64,000 nucleotides of DNA, taken from NCBI RefSeq assembly GCF_041381155.1, contig NC_091135.1:59494567-59558566 (forward strand), in the 5' to 3' direction. Numbering within the stretch: position 1 is the stretch's first letter; each line of letters begins with the position of its first letter. Positions 21,748-36,200 of this stretch are shown in pieces. The notes under the pieces were generated by a model that searched no databases, had not been told where the DNA came from, and saw only the letters and a list, made by a program, of their open reading frames with translations. Made by a program: the position numbers and the translations under genes. This DNA is from Argopecten irradians (lineage: Eukaryota; Mollusca; Bivalvia; Pectinida; Pectinidae).

Positions 21748-24254
21748 TTTGGCTTTCACTTAATCCAGTTGATAAGGCGCATGCACTTTGATGAAAGATT
21801 ACATATGTAAAGGAATGGTACGGAAACAGATACTATAAATCAAATTTCTTTTCGTGTCTACTATATGTACAGTTAGTAGATATATTTGACAGTTAGCCAG
21901 CTGTCAATCAAACCCGCCCAGGTACCACATGTTACTTAGCATTGTATATGCTCTGACATTTGCTGTGATATTCAATGTGTTCAAGTACCTGGGCGCGACA
22001 TCTTGTGGTGACAGACTGGTAAATTTACATTGATAGAGAAATTTGTGAAAATAAATCACTGCACAGAGAAAATTATTCAGAGTAGCCTTAACAAGAGTTG
22101 TCTGTCCTTGTCATAGGACTGACAATTAAACATCTTCAGTTTTAGCTCTTGAATTACGATTGGGAGCAGATTTTATATCCCTGGTATCATTGTACGTAAG
22201 TGACTGGATTATCAAGGGTCCACTCTTCTTTTATGTTAAATAGATTTATGATCATCTGCTGAGATTTGCAATCATTGGCTTTGCTTGTTGATAATTGGCT
22301 GTTCACGCAAAAATGACATTGTGCCAAATGTTAATTTCCTGGACATGTTTCTGTATTAGGTGCTGGCTGAAGTAAACCTGTTATTATTTAACAACACATG
22401 AGTTTTTATACAATTTTCTGTTGTTATTGTTTCAACTTTTTGAATTTTTTTTCTTGGATTTCAATCTAATCAATGTACACTCTGTTATGAACTTGTTTTC
22501 TTAGTGTGTCATTAATTTAATTATTTACCAATGATAAGTACATGATTACATCTCTTTGCATGTATTTTTTCATACACAGGAAACGATCTATGGACCAATT
22601 TTAAATACAAATGTTCTGTTAAATCTAAGTGACAGAGATGATACTGGGTAAATTTAGAATAAGACAGGCAGATATAGTCAAATCTTGTCCACTCACACTT
22701 GTAAGTAAAAGACCCAAATTGTCCTCTACATAGTTAAGTGAACTAAAGGGCTTTGAGTGGCTAACTTTGGATGTTACCATGGTCCCACTCCTGTAAGTTT
22801 ACAAAGTTTGACTGGACCTAAACTGCTTCTTATTGGTTGGGAGCATTAGTATTGGAGGTGATGGAAATTACTTGAATATTTATTTGTTGATTTCCTTTGG
22901 TTTGATGTGGCATCTTATGTTTTGCTTTTCATGTTGTATAGGTAAAACATATACAACTCTACAGAATACCATAGCCTCCTGCCAAAGAATCCTAACTAAA
23001 ATAAGCAAGTTAGCTTTGTCAAAAAATTTATATTTTCTTACTAGACAAACATTTGGTCATCCTTTTTTGTAAAGTTTTTAAAATATGTTGATTACATTTC
23101 TTGTAAATAGTGTAAATATTAAAAGATATATTTAGCGTTAAACTGTGGGAAAAAAAATATCCATTTGAAATATTTTCATAACCATTGAATGAATTAAATC
23201 TGATGCATATTTTAAATTTATGTATGAAATACCTTACATATATATTTTAATTACCTTTACTTGAGTTGGTGGTGTATGTTTTTCCTCGTAGATTCGAAAG
23301 TGTTTATCAAGGTTGTGGGGCAAACATATATTTATTCAATCTTTAAATTAAAATGTACATGATGCGAATTAACTTAATATACCATTTTCGTTCCAAAATG
23401 AATTATAGTTTAAAATGTTAAAAGAATTTCTTTGGAAGTAAACTTTTTTCTTGGATAGATGATAGATTATTCAGTATTAAGTTCATGTGACCAATTTTTG
23501 ATCATACTGGCATACAAGTTTGTGAAGCTAGTGTCTTTGATGGTGGTTGGCTTCCGGGAATTCTGGATGATTTCCTTATTTGTACATTGTTAAAGTCTTT
23601 GTTTGGTTTAACCAGCTGTCTATAAAACAGAAATGGGAACTTATTTGAGATATTTACAACCTCTCTACTTTCATTAATACTACACAGTGATTGGTCATCC
23701 TCTGTCTGTGATGTGATATTTCATAGTTTTAATGAATTAAAAGAAATAGAAGTAACTGAAAACAAACTCCAATTGATATAGTCCACAATAAGTTGGCAAA
23801 CATTATTCAGCTTATCCATGGCACGCACAACAGACTCATAGTAACTGAAGGAAAATACTAATTTGTCTGCTTCTGTTTTTGTTAGAGAAAAAAACCCACT
23901 TTTTTTCCAAGTATTACTGTGTGTCCATGAGCAAATTGTTTGATTTTAATTTCAATATTGAAAATTGTTTCTTAAGTATATGATGAAACTGGACACCAAA
24001 TCCATTTTAATTTTCTATTTCTGGTTCATGTGTGTAAAAAAAATTATCTATTGGCTTACCAGGTAATGTATTGAAGTTTGTTTCTGTACTTGTACAGCAT
24101 AATCACCTAAGTGCATTTCAATAAGTAATTTGATTGTTGCTGATAATTGTACTCGCTTGAGTCTGTCCCCTCATTTGTTTTCTTTGTTTTGTTGATCCTT
24201 TGCTACTTATCAGCATTTGTTTGTTTCCAGTAACAAACTTTCATCCTCATGTGC

Positions 24255-24260
24255 AATAAA
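24255..24260 (+). terminator. Candidate polyadenylation signal AATAAA
   Basis: AATAAA in the context gtgcAATAAAacaaatg, followed 25-45 bases later by T-rich gtttcttttgcttgtac. It is the best signal in the + direction after IPO4 and before the subfamily B element that starts at about 24340. Confidence 0.45.
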
Positions 24261-24339
24261 ACAAATGATAACCAAACCTGAAGTTTCTTTTGCTTGTACA
24301 TATTTAGTAATGGTATTTGTAAGGTAAACAGTTGAAACA

Positions 24340-24763
24340 ACTATTATTCAAATCCCTTTCGCCCGTGGTCCGTCTGTCCGTTAACAATTCTTGTTACTGC
24401 TATTTCTCAGAAAGTGCTGAAGGGATCTTTCTTTATACTTTTTAATGTAGGCTCTCCTAGGACTGATCGGTCAACAAGATGGCCGCCAGGCAGCCATTTT
24501 GGATTTTGATAATTGATGGTTGTTACTGCTATTTCTCGGAAAGTACTATAGGGCTCATTCTCAAATATCATACGTATAGGCTCCACATAGGCCCTAGATT
24601 TGCATAATGCATTTTGGGACGGATCAGTGAACAAGATGGGTGCCAGGCCACCATCTTGGATTTTGATAGTTAAAGTTTGAAAAGCAGAGAAAAGATCCCT
24701 CTTTCAATTGTCAGACATCGATTATTCTTTGGTGGGCGCCAAGATCCCTCTCGGATATCATAT
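24340..24763 (+). mobile_element. Subfamily B element, both ends worn
   Basis: Contains gtccgtctgtccgttaacaa, core units with CAAGATGG/CCATTTTGG and CAAGATGG/CCATCTTGG pairs, and an end resembling ggtgggcgccaagatccctc. The terminal palindrome is degenerate. Confidence 0.7.
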
Positions 24764-27254
24764 ATTCTTCAAATGAACAAAGACATTTGGTATTAGTACC
24801 AATTCTTTTTCCATTTCTTATATACCATATGATGATGAGCTTTGGAGAATACCTGTTGCACTACTGTTAGGTTATTCTGACTTTTGACCTAATAAAAGTT
24901 TAAATATTGGTCCCATAGTGCACAGTATCCGGTACATACAAAACTTGCACCAAGTGTGTTGTACAATCCACTAACTAGAATGCTCAATGTCATCTATAGC
25001 TAGAAGCCCTTTATCCCAGCATACAACAGGTGGCAATATCACATCTGGGTTTGTTGATTGTTTAAATTGAAAATATGATGACGATGTCTGGCTGGATGGA
25101 GGGCAGATCTCGCATCACACCATGAGCTCACTCTTTATAAAAACACACCCACAGATAATCATGGATGTTATACCATAAGGTTGCTAGGATCGGTGAGCTA
25201 AAAATAACACACATAATCATTTTATCATTGGATTTTAATCACTTCCTTTGATATGACAAATGACAAATACCTTTCACAAACTTCCATTATGATACAACTA
25301 GGAATCATTTAAACAAGGAATCAACATTCTAAAATAATGCTCATTACCCCAGATGTCGAACATCTTGATGTAAATTAAAAATCTCAAAACAAATCGGTCC
25401 CCTTCAGACATGGACATCTGTAATTACATGATCAGGTGCAGCTAATGCTATGTATGATTTCCATCAAACACTCAAATCACCCTACAATTGGAGATACATG
25501 TACTTCAATCTGAATTAACAGAATCACAGTATGAGCATATTGCACTTAAGCATAAAAACATATATAATATATCTTCATCATTATTTATCAAATCAACACT
25601 GGTGCGAAATAAATCTTAACATCACACCAGGAATTAATGGTGATCTATGTCTGATGTATGCTAGTTAGACTCCAGATAAGATTCTGTGAATTAGTACCTT
25701 ATCAGTAAGTTTGTAACAGAACATGAAATAAAAACAATAATTATTCATTGAACTATTCTTTGTTAAAATAAGCATTATAATTGTAAATGATGAACACCCC
25801 CAACAAAGTGTACTTTGGTGTAAATGTGAACCAATGTCAATATGATAAACTATACAGCCATACTTTCTATAATTGTGTTTCAAAAGTGTAATCCTATGAG
25901 ATATTCTATCAAAGATCTTCATCACATGCATTATTACTGGTACATACAGGAAAACGATAGTCAAACCTGCTATTAAAGGACACCTCTATATAAAGGACAG
26001 ACTTGTTAACCCCGTTGACCTCGGTGAAAAAGACATTTATGTTGTGTTTGATGTCCTTTACAGACAGGTTTGACTGTATAATGTACCTCATAATTCAAGT
26101 GACATTAACCACCAGGTAAATACACCATACCTATCTGATGTAGGTTACACAATAAAAGCACTCATGTGGATGTCTTCATAAAACTAAAAATGTCTGTAAA
26201 ACATAAATACCCAAACCTCCATATTTAAATGAGATGAGACGAGATGATAACCCTAAACATAAAAGATCATGAAAAACTTTGTGTGTCATATGAATGCACA
26301 CAAGACATCCGTGTGCAGTAGTTATTAGAGCATGTGTATTCATGCACCAACGATGTACACACACCAATATAACAAACAACATTGAATTATCATCAATCAA
26401 ACTTAACAATTACATGTATATAACAATACAATAATCACAGATGCTGGCTTCGTGTGTTAAAACATTACAGGTAAGAAACTGACTAAACTTTCTTCATGAC
26501 ACTAGAAAGAGTGGGAAATAAACATTCATCATGACAAACGTACAGAAAACGGTTCAGAATGGCTAGTCCTCGTGAACATGATCATGGATTAAAGTTACTT
26601 TGCACACACTTAGGCACTCATGATAAATGCATAACTTGATTCCCATTATAGCCTTTTATAGATAAAAACCTAAAGTGAAACAACTTTTAGTAGTAAAATG
26701 TAAGAGTAAAACAAGATTAATAATTTGTAGTCCCACAAGTTATTAACTTACCTTTATACCACACTTATCAATTCCTAAACAAATCTAAATGGATACAATG
26801 TAAATTATAAGATAATTTTAATAATAGTGATCGTTTCCCACCTTTTCTCCTTGATGAGAGCACTCTGATTTCTGATTAGGTATTAGTAATATAGTACTGA
26901 ATACTGACTGATATGAATTGCAAGTAATGCCCACTTGATTGGTGTACAAGTGGACTGAGTAAATGTTCCTGTAAACGTAGAACTACAAGCACCATTTGTG
27001 TCCACCAGGATCTATTAGCTGTACTTAGACAGGTCCGATACCTGGTTTTGTTGAAATACTAGCTCTACTGAACTTAATATCTTGTACTCGTTAATCAAAT
27101 TTGAATTATTGTATTGTACATTATCTTGGTGTCATTGTAAGAATAACCTTTGTTATAACTGTGTGTTTCAATATATCCCTAATAACTTCAATAATGTTTA
27201 TATCATTGGTCTTTGGCACCACTAGAATCTTGACCATCGGTCAACACATTATGG
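24764..27254. other. Intergenic spacer between convergent IPO4 and LONP2
   Basis: AT-rich sequence with no recognised coding exons on either strand; it includes the unassigned 3' UTR of LONP2. The only structured item is the small inverted-repeat element at 25956-26080. Confidence 0.5.
25956..26080. mobile_element. Small MITE with TAGTCAAACCTG-type ends
   Basis: The left end gatagtcaaacctgctatta, aaggacacc and the right end gatgtcctttacagacaggt, ttgactgtat are imperfect reverse complements of about 30 bp around a 65-bp centre. No autonomous partner is present. Confidence 0.65.
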
Positions 27255-30200
27255 TTATAACTTGCTGGGCACCGCATGCTCATTAACCATGGAAGGGAAA
27301 CCCTCGTCAAAGGCTGCATTCAACACATCCTCCAAACGATTTGCCAGAACTATCGTCAGGTCATTCTGAAATCAGTAACATGAATGTGTTTCACAAAACC
27401 ATATATCAACTTCAGACATAGACCAACTGAGAATTATGCGTGTATATAAACCCCTACCGCTGACTTTTATCGATGTATTGAATGAGTGTACTGTAGCCGT
27501 GTTATTTATAGGCTCGAGTAGTCACCAAATCCACAGGTAAATTGGTACTGGATGCTACGCTCCGGCCTCTCATCCAGCTAAACGAAACTGAATGGCTAGT
27601 TAGCTTAACTGATCTATATATCAAAACAAAACAAATATTCTTCAAATTGCATCAACATCCACTTGACTAGTATGTCTTTACTTTAGATATTTTAACAAAT
27701 ATTCATATTTCTAGTAAAATTGCATATGAAACTCCTTATAAATCTAATAATGCTCATTACGTAGGGAACCGCCATGTGTCCCAGCTGCAGGTCGTGTGCA
27801 AAAAGTCAAAACACACATGGGACTTATTTAGGATTTTCAATAAGTGGTTTGTAATATTATTACAGAAAAACTAACAAGCTACAAGGTTAGTGGCATTTTT
27901 AACCGTACTGTTATATATAATTAGCCATCAGCTTGGATCTGGTTACCTACAAAATGTAGTGAGTTCACTCACAATGTGATTATTGCAAGCCAACGTATCT
28001 GCTATCCAAATTGCTCTTTAAAGTTTGTTAATGATCTCAAACACACTAATAACTTATTGTGGCAATTTGAAGTAACTAGATTATAATATTTTCAAATAGT
28101 TCTGATAACTATTCATGTGTAATATCTCCAGACATTGACATGTGTATGGAGTACGGCGGACTTTACATGTTTTTTACATGTTCTGCAAGATATTTCATTG
28201 TTTCAGAACTTTACGGTGGCCAATAAAAGAAAACAAACACAATGCAATTATATTATGTTATTTCTTCTAAATACAACACTTCTTTGTGCAAGTTATCAAG
28301 CATTTATTGTGAATGTTTTTGCAATGAAACTACCACCTTTCTAACATTGAATTTGTGATTCCCCGGAAATTGTTTTCCCCCCAATTTTTAAATGCGCAAT
28401 ATATACCGATAGTAGATTTTTTCAGCCCTAAGAAAAAATGCATGTGTAAAGTACACTGGTGTGTAAGTTACACAAGTTTTTACAGTATTTGTAACAATAA
28501 CGAATGTGTTTGGTAGAGCTAATATAGCCAGAGTGCCCGCGATTTACCTGTGGAATCGGCGACAGTACTCGAGTTTATAAATAACTAGCTACACTCATTC
28601 AATTCATCGATACAAGTCAGCGGTAGAGCGGTAGGGGTTTATATACACGCGTCGTTCTCAGTTGGGGTAGCATGGCTGTAATACCATCCTATTAGTGTCG
28701 AGTAATTCAATGTGGCAGTAGCAAGATCCCAAAATGACGTAGGTAAAGTACAATTTATCGTCCATTAGTCCCACCTTCTGGTGATTGTGACGTCATCTTT
28801 TTTTTTTTTTTTTTTTTTATAATTTTTATTTTTTTCCAATTTCATTGATACATAAGATCTCATTCACACATCATCGTCCTCATCCTCATCAGTTAATCGT
28901 GACGTCATCTTTTGGCGTGAATTATGTGATGATATAATCACCTGAACGTGGGACTAATTGATGGTAAATGGTACTTTACCCACATTGTTTTGGGATCTCG
29001 GACCCCCATATTGTTATGTTACACTTACCTTGACATTGTTAGGGATTTCTTGCAGGTCCTTTTCGTTACGTTTGGGAAGGATAATTCTTCGTAATCCTGC
29101 TCTATGAGCTGCAAGAACCTTTTCCTTGATGCCTCCAACCTGAAACAAATAAGATCAAATGGATTCAACCCTATGAAAAAAACATTCTCGGATATTCCAA
29201 AAAGTGGAATAATCTGAAACTGGATGAAACAATTAAAAAAAGTCTCTAAAAATGGTGATATAACAGTCAGAATTAATATAAGTATTCCATGTAAAGACAC
29301 TGGTATAAAGTGCTCAAATTACATTGGTAAACCGTAAATCTTTAAAATTTTGAAAAATCTCAATCTTCATACTGTATTTGCCATACCACAGCTTGTAACT
29401 CCCAGGAATTTTATACCAATTGGACAGAAAGCTCATTGCTTATAGGTACCAAATACAAGTTATTTTTATGTTGCTTCCCATGATATTCAATTACATTAAA
29501 ATATTGAAAATTGAGTTTTATCATGCATAACAGATACCAAATAAGACTTACTGGCAGCACCAGGCCCCTCAGAGTTATCTCCCCTGTCATTGCAGTGTCT
29601 GACCTTACACAGCGTTTACTTAGTAAGGAAACCAACACTGTTACCACGGTAACACCAGCAGATGGTCCATCCTTTCCTACGGCTCCAGCAGGGAAGTGAA
29701 CGTGTATATCCCTTTTATTGGCAGCATTCACACTCCCACTCAAACCAAGCTGTAAGGAGAACAGGACTTTAATCCTTACTTAAATGAGTGTCAAAGTTAA
29801 CTCCGGGCTAGATGAATAAGTATTATACAACCACATCAGGTTCACCAGAAAACTACTGACCTACTGAAAATGACTGGTAGGTTGTACTCTTACATTATTA
29901 ATCTCCACTAAGAATATAAGGAACAAATGAAGCTGAGCACCATACTTTTCATGATACTTACCTTGACAGCATTGCTCCTGACCCAATTAAGGGCAAGGTT
30001 GGCAGACTCCTTCATCACATCTCCCAGCTGGCCTGTTAGAGTGAGTTTACCTTCCCCATCCATACTGGTGGCCTCTACAAACAGAATCTCCCCACCCATA
30101 GGGGTCCAGGCTAGACCAACAGCAACCCCAGGCTGGCTCAATCTCTGGGAAACCTCACTTTCAAACTGCGGTGGCTGTCAAACAAAGGATATAAGAAGGC

Positions 30201-33200
30201 GTATGGTTTACAAATACTTACTGTACTTACTGTAAATTGTAACTTGTCTAAACTGAATAGCACCAGGACCAGTATATTTGGTCGGTATAGTATGGTTCCC
30301 TGATGTCACCAGAACCAGTATATTTGGTCGGTATAGTAAGGTTCCCTGATGTCACCAGGACCAGTATATTTGGTCGGTATAGTAAGGTTCCCTGATGTCA
30401 CCAGGACCAGTATATTTGGTCGGTATAGTAAGGTTCCCTGATGTCACCAGGACCAGTATATTTGGTCGGTATAGTAAGGTTCCCTGATGTCACCAGGACC
30501 AGTATATTTGGTCAGTATAGTAAGGTTCCCTGATGTCACCAGGACCAGTATATTTGGTCGGTATAGTAAGGTTCCCTGATGTGACCAGGAACAGTATATT
30601 TGGTCGGTATAGTAAAGTTCTTTGATGTCACCAGGACCAGTATATTTGGTCGGTATAGTAAGGTTCTTTGATGTCACCAGGACCAGTATATTTAGTCGGT
30701 ATAGCCAATTTTATGGATTTTCAAACTTTTAAAATGATACCAGAATACATAGGGGACTGGATTAGACAACTGCTAGTTTTGTTTTACTGTAATTTAAAAA
30801 TATTGCTAATAACAACGTAATGAGACACGTATAATGAGATCTAGATAAAACAGTTTACCCCCAGTATGTCCTCCAGTGCGACCTCGTCGATCACGATCGG
30901 CATCTCCGGGGGATGTGCCAGAGTGGAGGCTTCCTGTGACATGGACTCCGACACTGTCTCGTTATCAATCTGCTTCTTGTCCAGCTCAGATGCAGGCTTC
31001 TCTTCCTTGGATTTCGGTGATGTCTCTGCTACTCTGACAGCCACAGCGCGACACACTCCACCTATCTTACGCTCAAGGTTCCTTACTCCAGCCTCTCGGG
31101 TGTATTTAGAGGCTGCAACAAATACAAGTAATGATCTCTGAACCAGGTAAATGAAATCTTACTTTTCTATCAGCTTCAGGCCCAGATAGAAGGGCACAGG
31201 AAGAAACAAAGAAATCCTAAATTATCAGAAAGGGTTGTATAACACAATACTGATAGAAATAAACGTTCTCAATTTTTATATTAGTTATGATATTTTTTGG
31301 CTGCATTTTTGTTATGCTAAATGATAAAGAAACACATGTACATGAAGAATAGCCAGAGTACCATACATCTTCTCATAGAACTTAACATCATGATATTGTG
31401 ACGTCACAACCGCAATAACTAATGAGAAAGGTGGAAAAGCAGAACATATCTAATACTTACCAATAAGCTGAACAGTATCCATGGGTATTTGAATCTGCTC
31501 TGCAGTCAGGCCATGCTCCTTCAGTTGTTTGGGTATCAGGTGGCGGTCAGCAATGTTGATTTTCTCCTCCTGAGTGTAGCCAGGAATCTGAATCAGCTCC
31601 ATCCTGTCCAGGAGGGCTGGCGGAATGGTAGCCATGTTGTTGGCTGTGGCTATAAATAGCACTTGGGACAGGTCAAAAGGCACATTCAGGTAGCTAAGTG
31701 TTTGATCAAGGAAATATTGCTTCAATTATGTACATATTAAAGATGTCCCAAGTGGTAAGATGAAAGAGCAGTAAGGGTTGAGTATACAGATTACAGGCTG
31801 TACTGAGGTCAGGGGATGATGGCAGAGGGAAGTAAAGCAATCAGAGAAAGGGGTCACAGAGGTGAAGGGGTTTGTACAAAGGAGTGGAGGCTGTACAGAG
31901 GACAGAGGCCAAACATAGATGTCAACATGAAATACAGAGGTCAGTGGAATTAAAGACAAGGGCTACATGGGTGTAAGTAGGTTTTTACCACCAGTAGTTA
32001 CGTTTAACAATGATGTATGAAGTTGCTGTAGTGATACAGCAATGGACATGCTTCTACCTTTACCAAGGATACTGATCTGTAAAGGAATCATTCTGTGCAG
32101 GGTCGAGAACCTCCAGTAAGGCAGCAGCAGGGTCACCATGGAGTGACTTCCCCTTAAATATAGGTAACATTACACTAATGAAAGTTTACTATTAATCAAA
32201 AGTTTACTGGAAGGAAGCCAAGTGGCAAAATTTACGATAGTCAAGAGCACAGACTAACAACAGAATCAATTGTGTTCCTGAAAATAAACATCAGAATCAA
32301 AACAGAAGATTTTACATATAAGTGGTTAACTATTAAACAAAACACTGGGGTAAATAGAATATTATATCAGAAAATATGACAATTGAGTCAGTAATTTTTA
32401 CGAAGCATACTAATTTATACTAATTTAGTGAAACAGTCTGAATAGTTGAACCATCCTACAAATATCAAAACCTTCAAACATGTATATTCCAAACTTATAC
32501 AGTGGAGTGTGTTACAGTATTAACTTTCACTCTTTCACCCATACAGTAATTAAACAAAAGCTTACAAGTTTATCAACTTCATCCAGCAGAAACACAGGGT
32601 TATTAGTTCCGACCAGTTTTAGTCCCTGAATTATTCTCCCAGGCATGGAGCCAATGTAGGTACGTCTGTGCCCACGGATATCAGACTGGTCACAAATTCC
32701 TCCCAGCGAAATTCTGAAATCAGAAATTATTTTTTGGTTAGGAAAGTGTTACAATACACCTGATTGGTGACACTTAGCTAGTGAAAATGTAATTAATATA
32801 CACATGCCATGAGATTGGTGACACTTAGCTAGTGAAAATGTAATTGATATACACATGCCATGAGATTGGTGACACTTAGCTAGTGAAAATGTAATTAATA
32901 TACACATGCCATGAGATTGGTGACACTTAGCTAGTGAAAATGTAATTAATATACACATGCCATGAGATTGGTGACACTTAGCTAATGAAAATGTAATTAA
33001 TATACACATGCCATGAGATTGGTGACACTTAGCTAGTGAAAATGTAATTAATATACACATGCCATGAGATTGGTGACACTTAGCTAGTGAAAATGTAATT
33101 AATATACACATGCCATGAGATTGGTGACACTTAGCTAGTGAAAATGTAATTACGTAATATACACATGCCATGAGATTGGTGACACTTAGCTAGTGAAAAT

Positions 33201-36200
33201 GTAATTAATATAAACACGCCATGAGATTGGTGACACTTAGCTAGTGAAAATGTAATTAATATACACATGCCATGAATAACATTTCCCAGTGAAATTCAAA
33301 GTATCCATAATCAAGAATATGAAGAGCTACTTTAACAGCTAGACTATGCTATTTACATCTAGATGTTATACTTTCAAGCATTTTACCCAACACATCTAGA
33401 TGTTATACTTTCAAGCATTTTACCCAACAATACCTATAAGTACCTAGTTACTGCATGACCTTATGGCTGAGAATAACATCAGACCATCAGAAAAAAACAT
33501 TTTTGGTATATTGTATATATATATAAACAGCATGTCAACCTGCTCAATAACGAGCTTCATGAACTGACTGAAGCAGAAATACCAGACAAACTGAATACAA
33601 ACATTCTCTTAAAGAGATTAGTGTCTCTGAGAGTCTGAATGGATATATTTCCTTGGAAATTTTTTACAACATGACGCTTTTTACACAAAGTATGCACCAT
33701 AAAGCCACTTAAGATACACTAGAACACAAGACTTGTTGGAGCAGAAATTCTCCATTGAATTCATATGTTTACTATGGATGACATAACTGGAGGTGGGATC
33801 TTTACCTGTGGAATTCTCTGCCTAAAGTGTGAGCTATAGACTTGCCAATGCTGGTTTTCCCCACCCCTGGGGGACCCACAAAGCACAGTATTGGTCCACG
33901 CAGTGTCTGTTTAAGCTGACGCACTGCCAGATACTCCAAAACTCTCTTTTTAGGTTTCTCCATACCATAGTGGTCTTCATCCAAATCTTTCCTGAAATAC
34001 CATTGTATTGATTCTCACAAAACTTTTAAAACTTTTAATAGTCAAGTCATATTGATTCTCACAAAACTTTTAAAACTTTTAATAGTCAAGTCATCTATTC
34101 ACATGAAAACTTGAACTTGTGTCATTGAATTAAATTGATTTGTTGAGTGTCGTGTTATTTATGCAAACAAGCAAAAAGATGAAAGAAACACAAACTGTAT
34201 TTTGCTGTTTAAGGCCATACATTTACACTAGGACTATAGCCTTATCATGTCCAAGTCTTTAAGACAAAAACTAATGCCATGATACATGAAAGGTCAGTTG
34301 TAATATGGGGGTGATCATAAGAAACCTGATCTGTTATATGTCTGTATACATACCTGGCTTGAGCAATATCTAAAGCATCCTTGCTGTGTTTGGACCAAGG
34401 TAGCTCTACCATCAAATCTAGGTAGTTCCTGAGTGAGAAATCAAAACATACAATATACAACACAACGCTGACAAGCATGTTAAAGTGGAATTTTCAACTG
34501 TATAAAAAAAAAAAATTTTTATAAGGTCAAAAGTGTACCACTATTATCAGAAAATTCATTGTTAAATAAAATTTATTCTCAACAAATGACAATGTGACAA
34601 GAAATGAAGACATACTGTAAAGACAGAGAGTTTAACTGTGTAAGAAGCAATAACTCCCGGGCATATTATAATTTATATGTAAATGACACTGTATGTAGAT
34701 TTTTTAACCAAGGATGATGGATCCTTACCTGATCATAGCATGTTCGGGCATCTGCTGGGGCATTTTCTTTAACCGTTTAAACTCCTTCAAGGCCGCCTTT
34801 AGAGCATGTTCTGGCATGTTGGCAGCCCTAATGAAAACATATTAACAATTAAGAGAAGCTTTCTTTCTCAGGTAGGAGGGCTTTTGAACTAAAATAACTA
34901 GCATATCAACTATGAAAGCAACTTTACCTGAGCAAATTGTTTTGATTAATTTCTGTACAAATTTCTGAGAAAAATCATAATGGAGATTGTTAAGTGTTTT
35001 TAAATAAGCTCTAAATTTCACTCACCGTCTGTATTTCATAAGGACATTACGTATAGTGTGATCTCATTACTAAAGCAAGATGATATTTTTTATCACTAAA
35101 GCAAGATGATATTTTTTAAAATTTTGAAAATTTTAGATATGTTTATTTGTGCCGTTTGACTATTCTGTGGTTGTTAAAGGCAGCTTTGGGTGAAGCCAGA
35201 GTACCAGGAGGAAACCACCAGACTATAGCAAGTACCAGGCAACTCTTCTCACCTGGAGAATGGGTATGTAAACCATATGACTACAATAAAAGTATGAGAT
35301 ATATTCCTCTTACTTGATCTTCTGTTCTAGGTCTACCATCTCGTCCATATCACCGTCCTCATCCTCATCAAGCTCAGAATTTATCTTCCCAAACACACGC
35401 TTCATGTTACCAGGACGATTGCTTCCATCTTTCTTTGTGATGATTTCAAACTTGTCCTTCCTTGTTTTTTGCAAAAGTTTTAGTCCCTGTATAAATCATG
35501 CATAGACGTTTTATTGAATTTGCTTAAAAATAAATAAGTTACATTGCATTGGAAACTAAAATCTTTTTAAGCATAATTTAACACAGTTGCAATGGTAGAA
35601 CATTTTGTATAACAAAAAGAAAGGAATTGTAAAAATATCATTTTACACTAAAGTCCTACCTCAATTTGTCTCATGAGCAGAGGCAGTGCTTTCTTGAACC
35701 TCTCTGTCAAGTCAATGGCATCCAAAACCTGAATCTTCTCCGAGTATGAGGCTTTCACTATGGCTGCACAAATGTCGGGAAGGTGTTGATCAGGGAGCTT
35801 TTCTAACATTTTCTGTAACAGACAATTAGAAAGATAACAATTCAGATTCAGTTGTAGAAGTGTTTGGTTCAAGCATATTTACCATGGTAATCACAATAAA
35901 CAATACCAGGGACATTATAAAGTCTACAAAACCATTAGAAAGTAATGCTTACCTGTACAATGGCACAGAAAATCAATTACATGCATGTAGAAAAACAATT
36001 TCTTCTAATCTTTTTAGATATTTACAGACTGACTTTTCTGGGGATATTTTACACAACTTTCAGATGCATCTAATATTTTTCATTAATAAGAATAATCTTT
36101 TTTCTGTATTTACCTTGAGTTTAGCTACGACAGGGATAGATATATCAAGCATGTCTACAAGTTTAGCTGCCTGTTCTCGAAAATTTTCTGCCAAAATGTC

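Larger units (their letters stand above)
21020..24280 (+). other. Probable IPO4 3' UTR, interrupted by one mobile element
   Basis: No coding sequence follows the IPO4 stop. The first strong polyadenylation-like context is GTGCAATAAAAC at 24251-24262, followed by T/GT-rich sequence, which suggests a transcript end near 24280. The region holds a subfamily A element (21085-21747) and otherwise AT-rich unique sequence. The long UTR is an inference from signal placement only. Confidence 0.4.

Noticed and set aside
30444-30677. 77-codon minus-strand frame
   Set aside because: Derived from the 46-bp array in a LONP2 intron.
32749-33171. 140-codon minus-strand frame
   Set aside because: Eight copies of the 51-bp intron repeat; frame-neutral unit length explains it.
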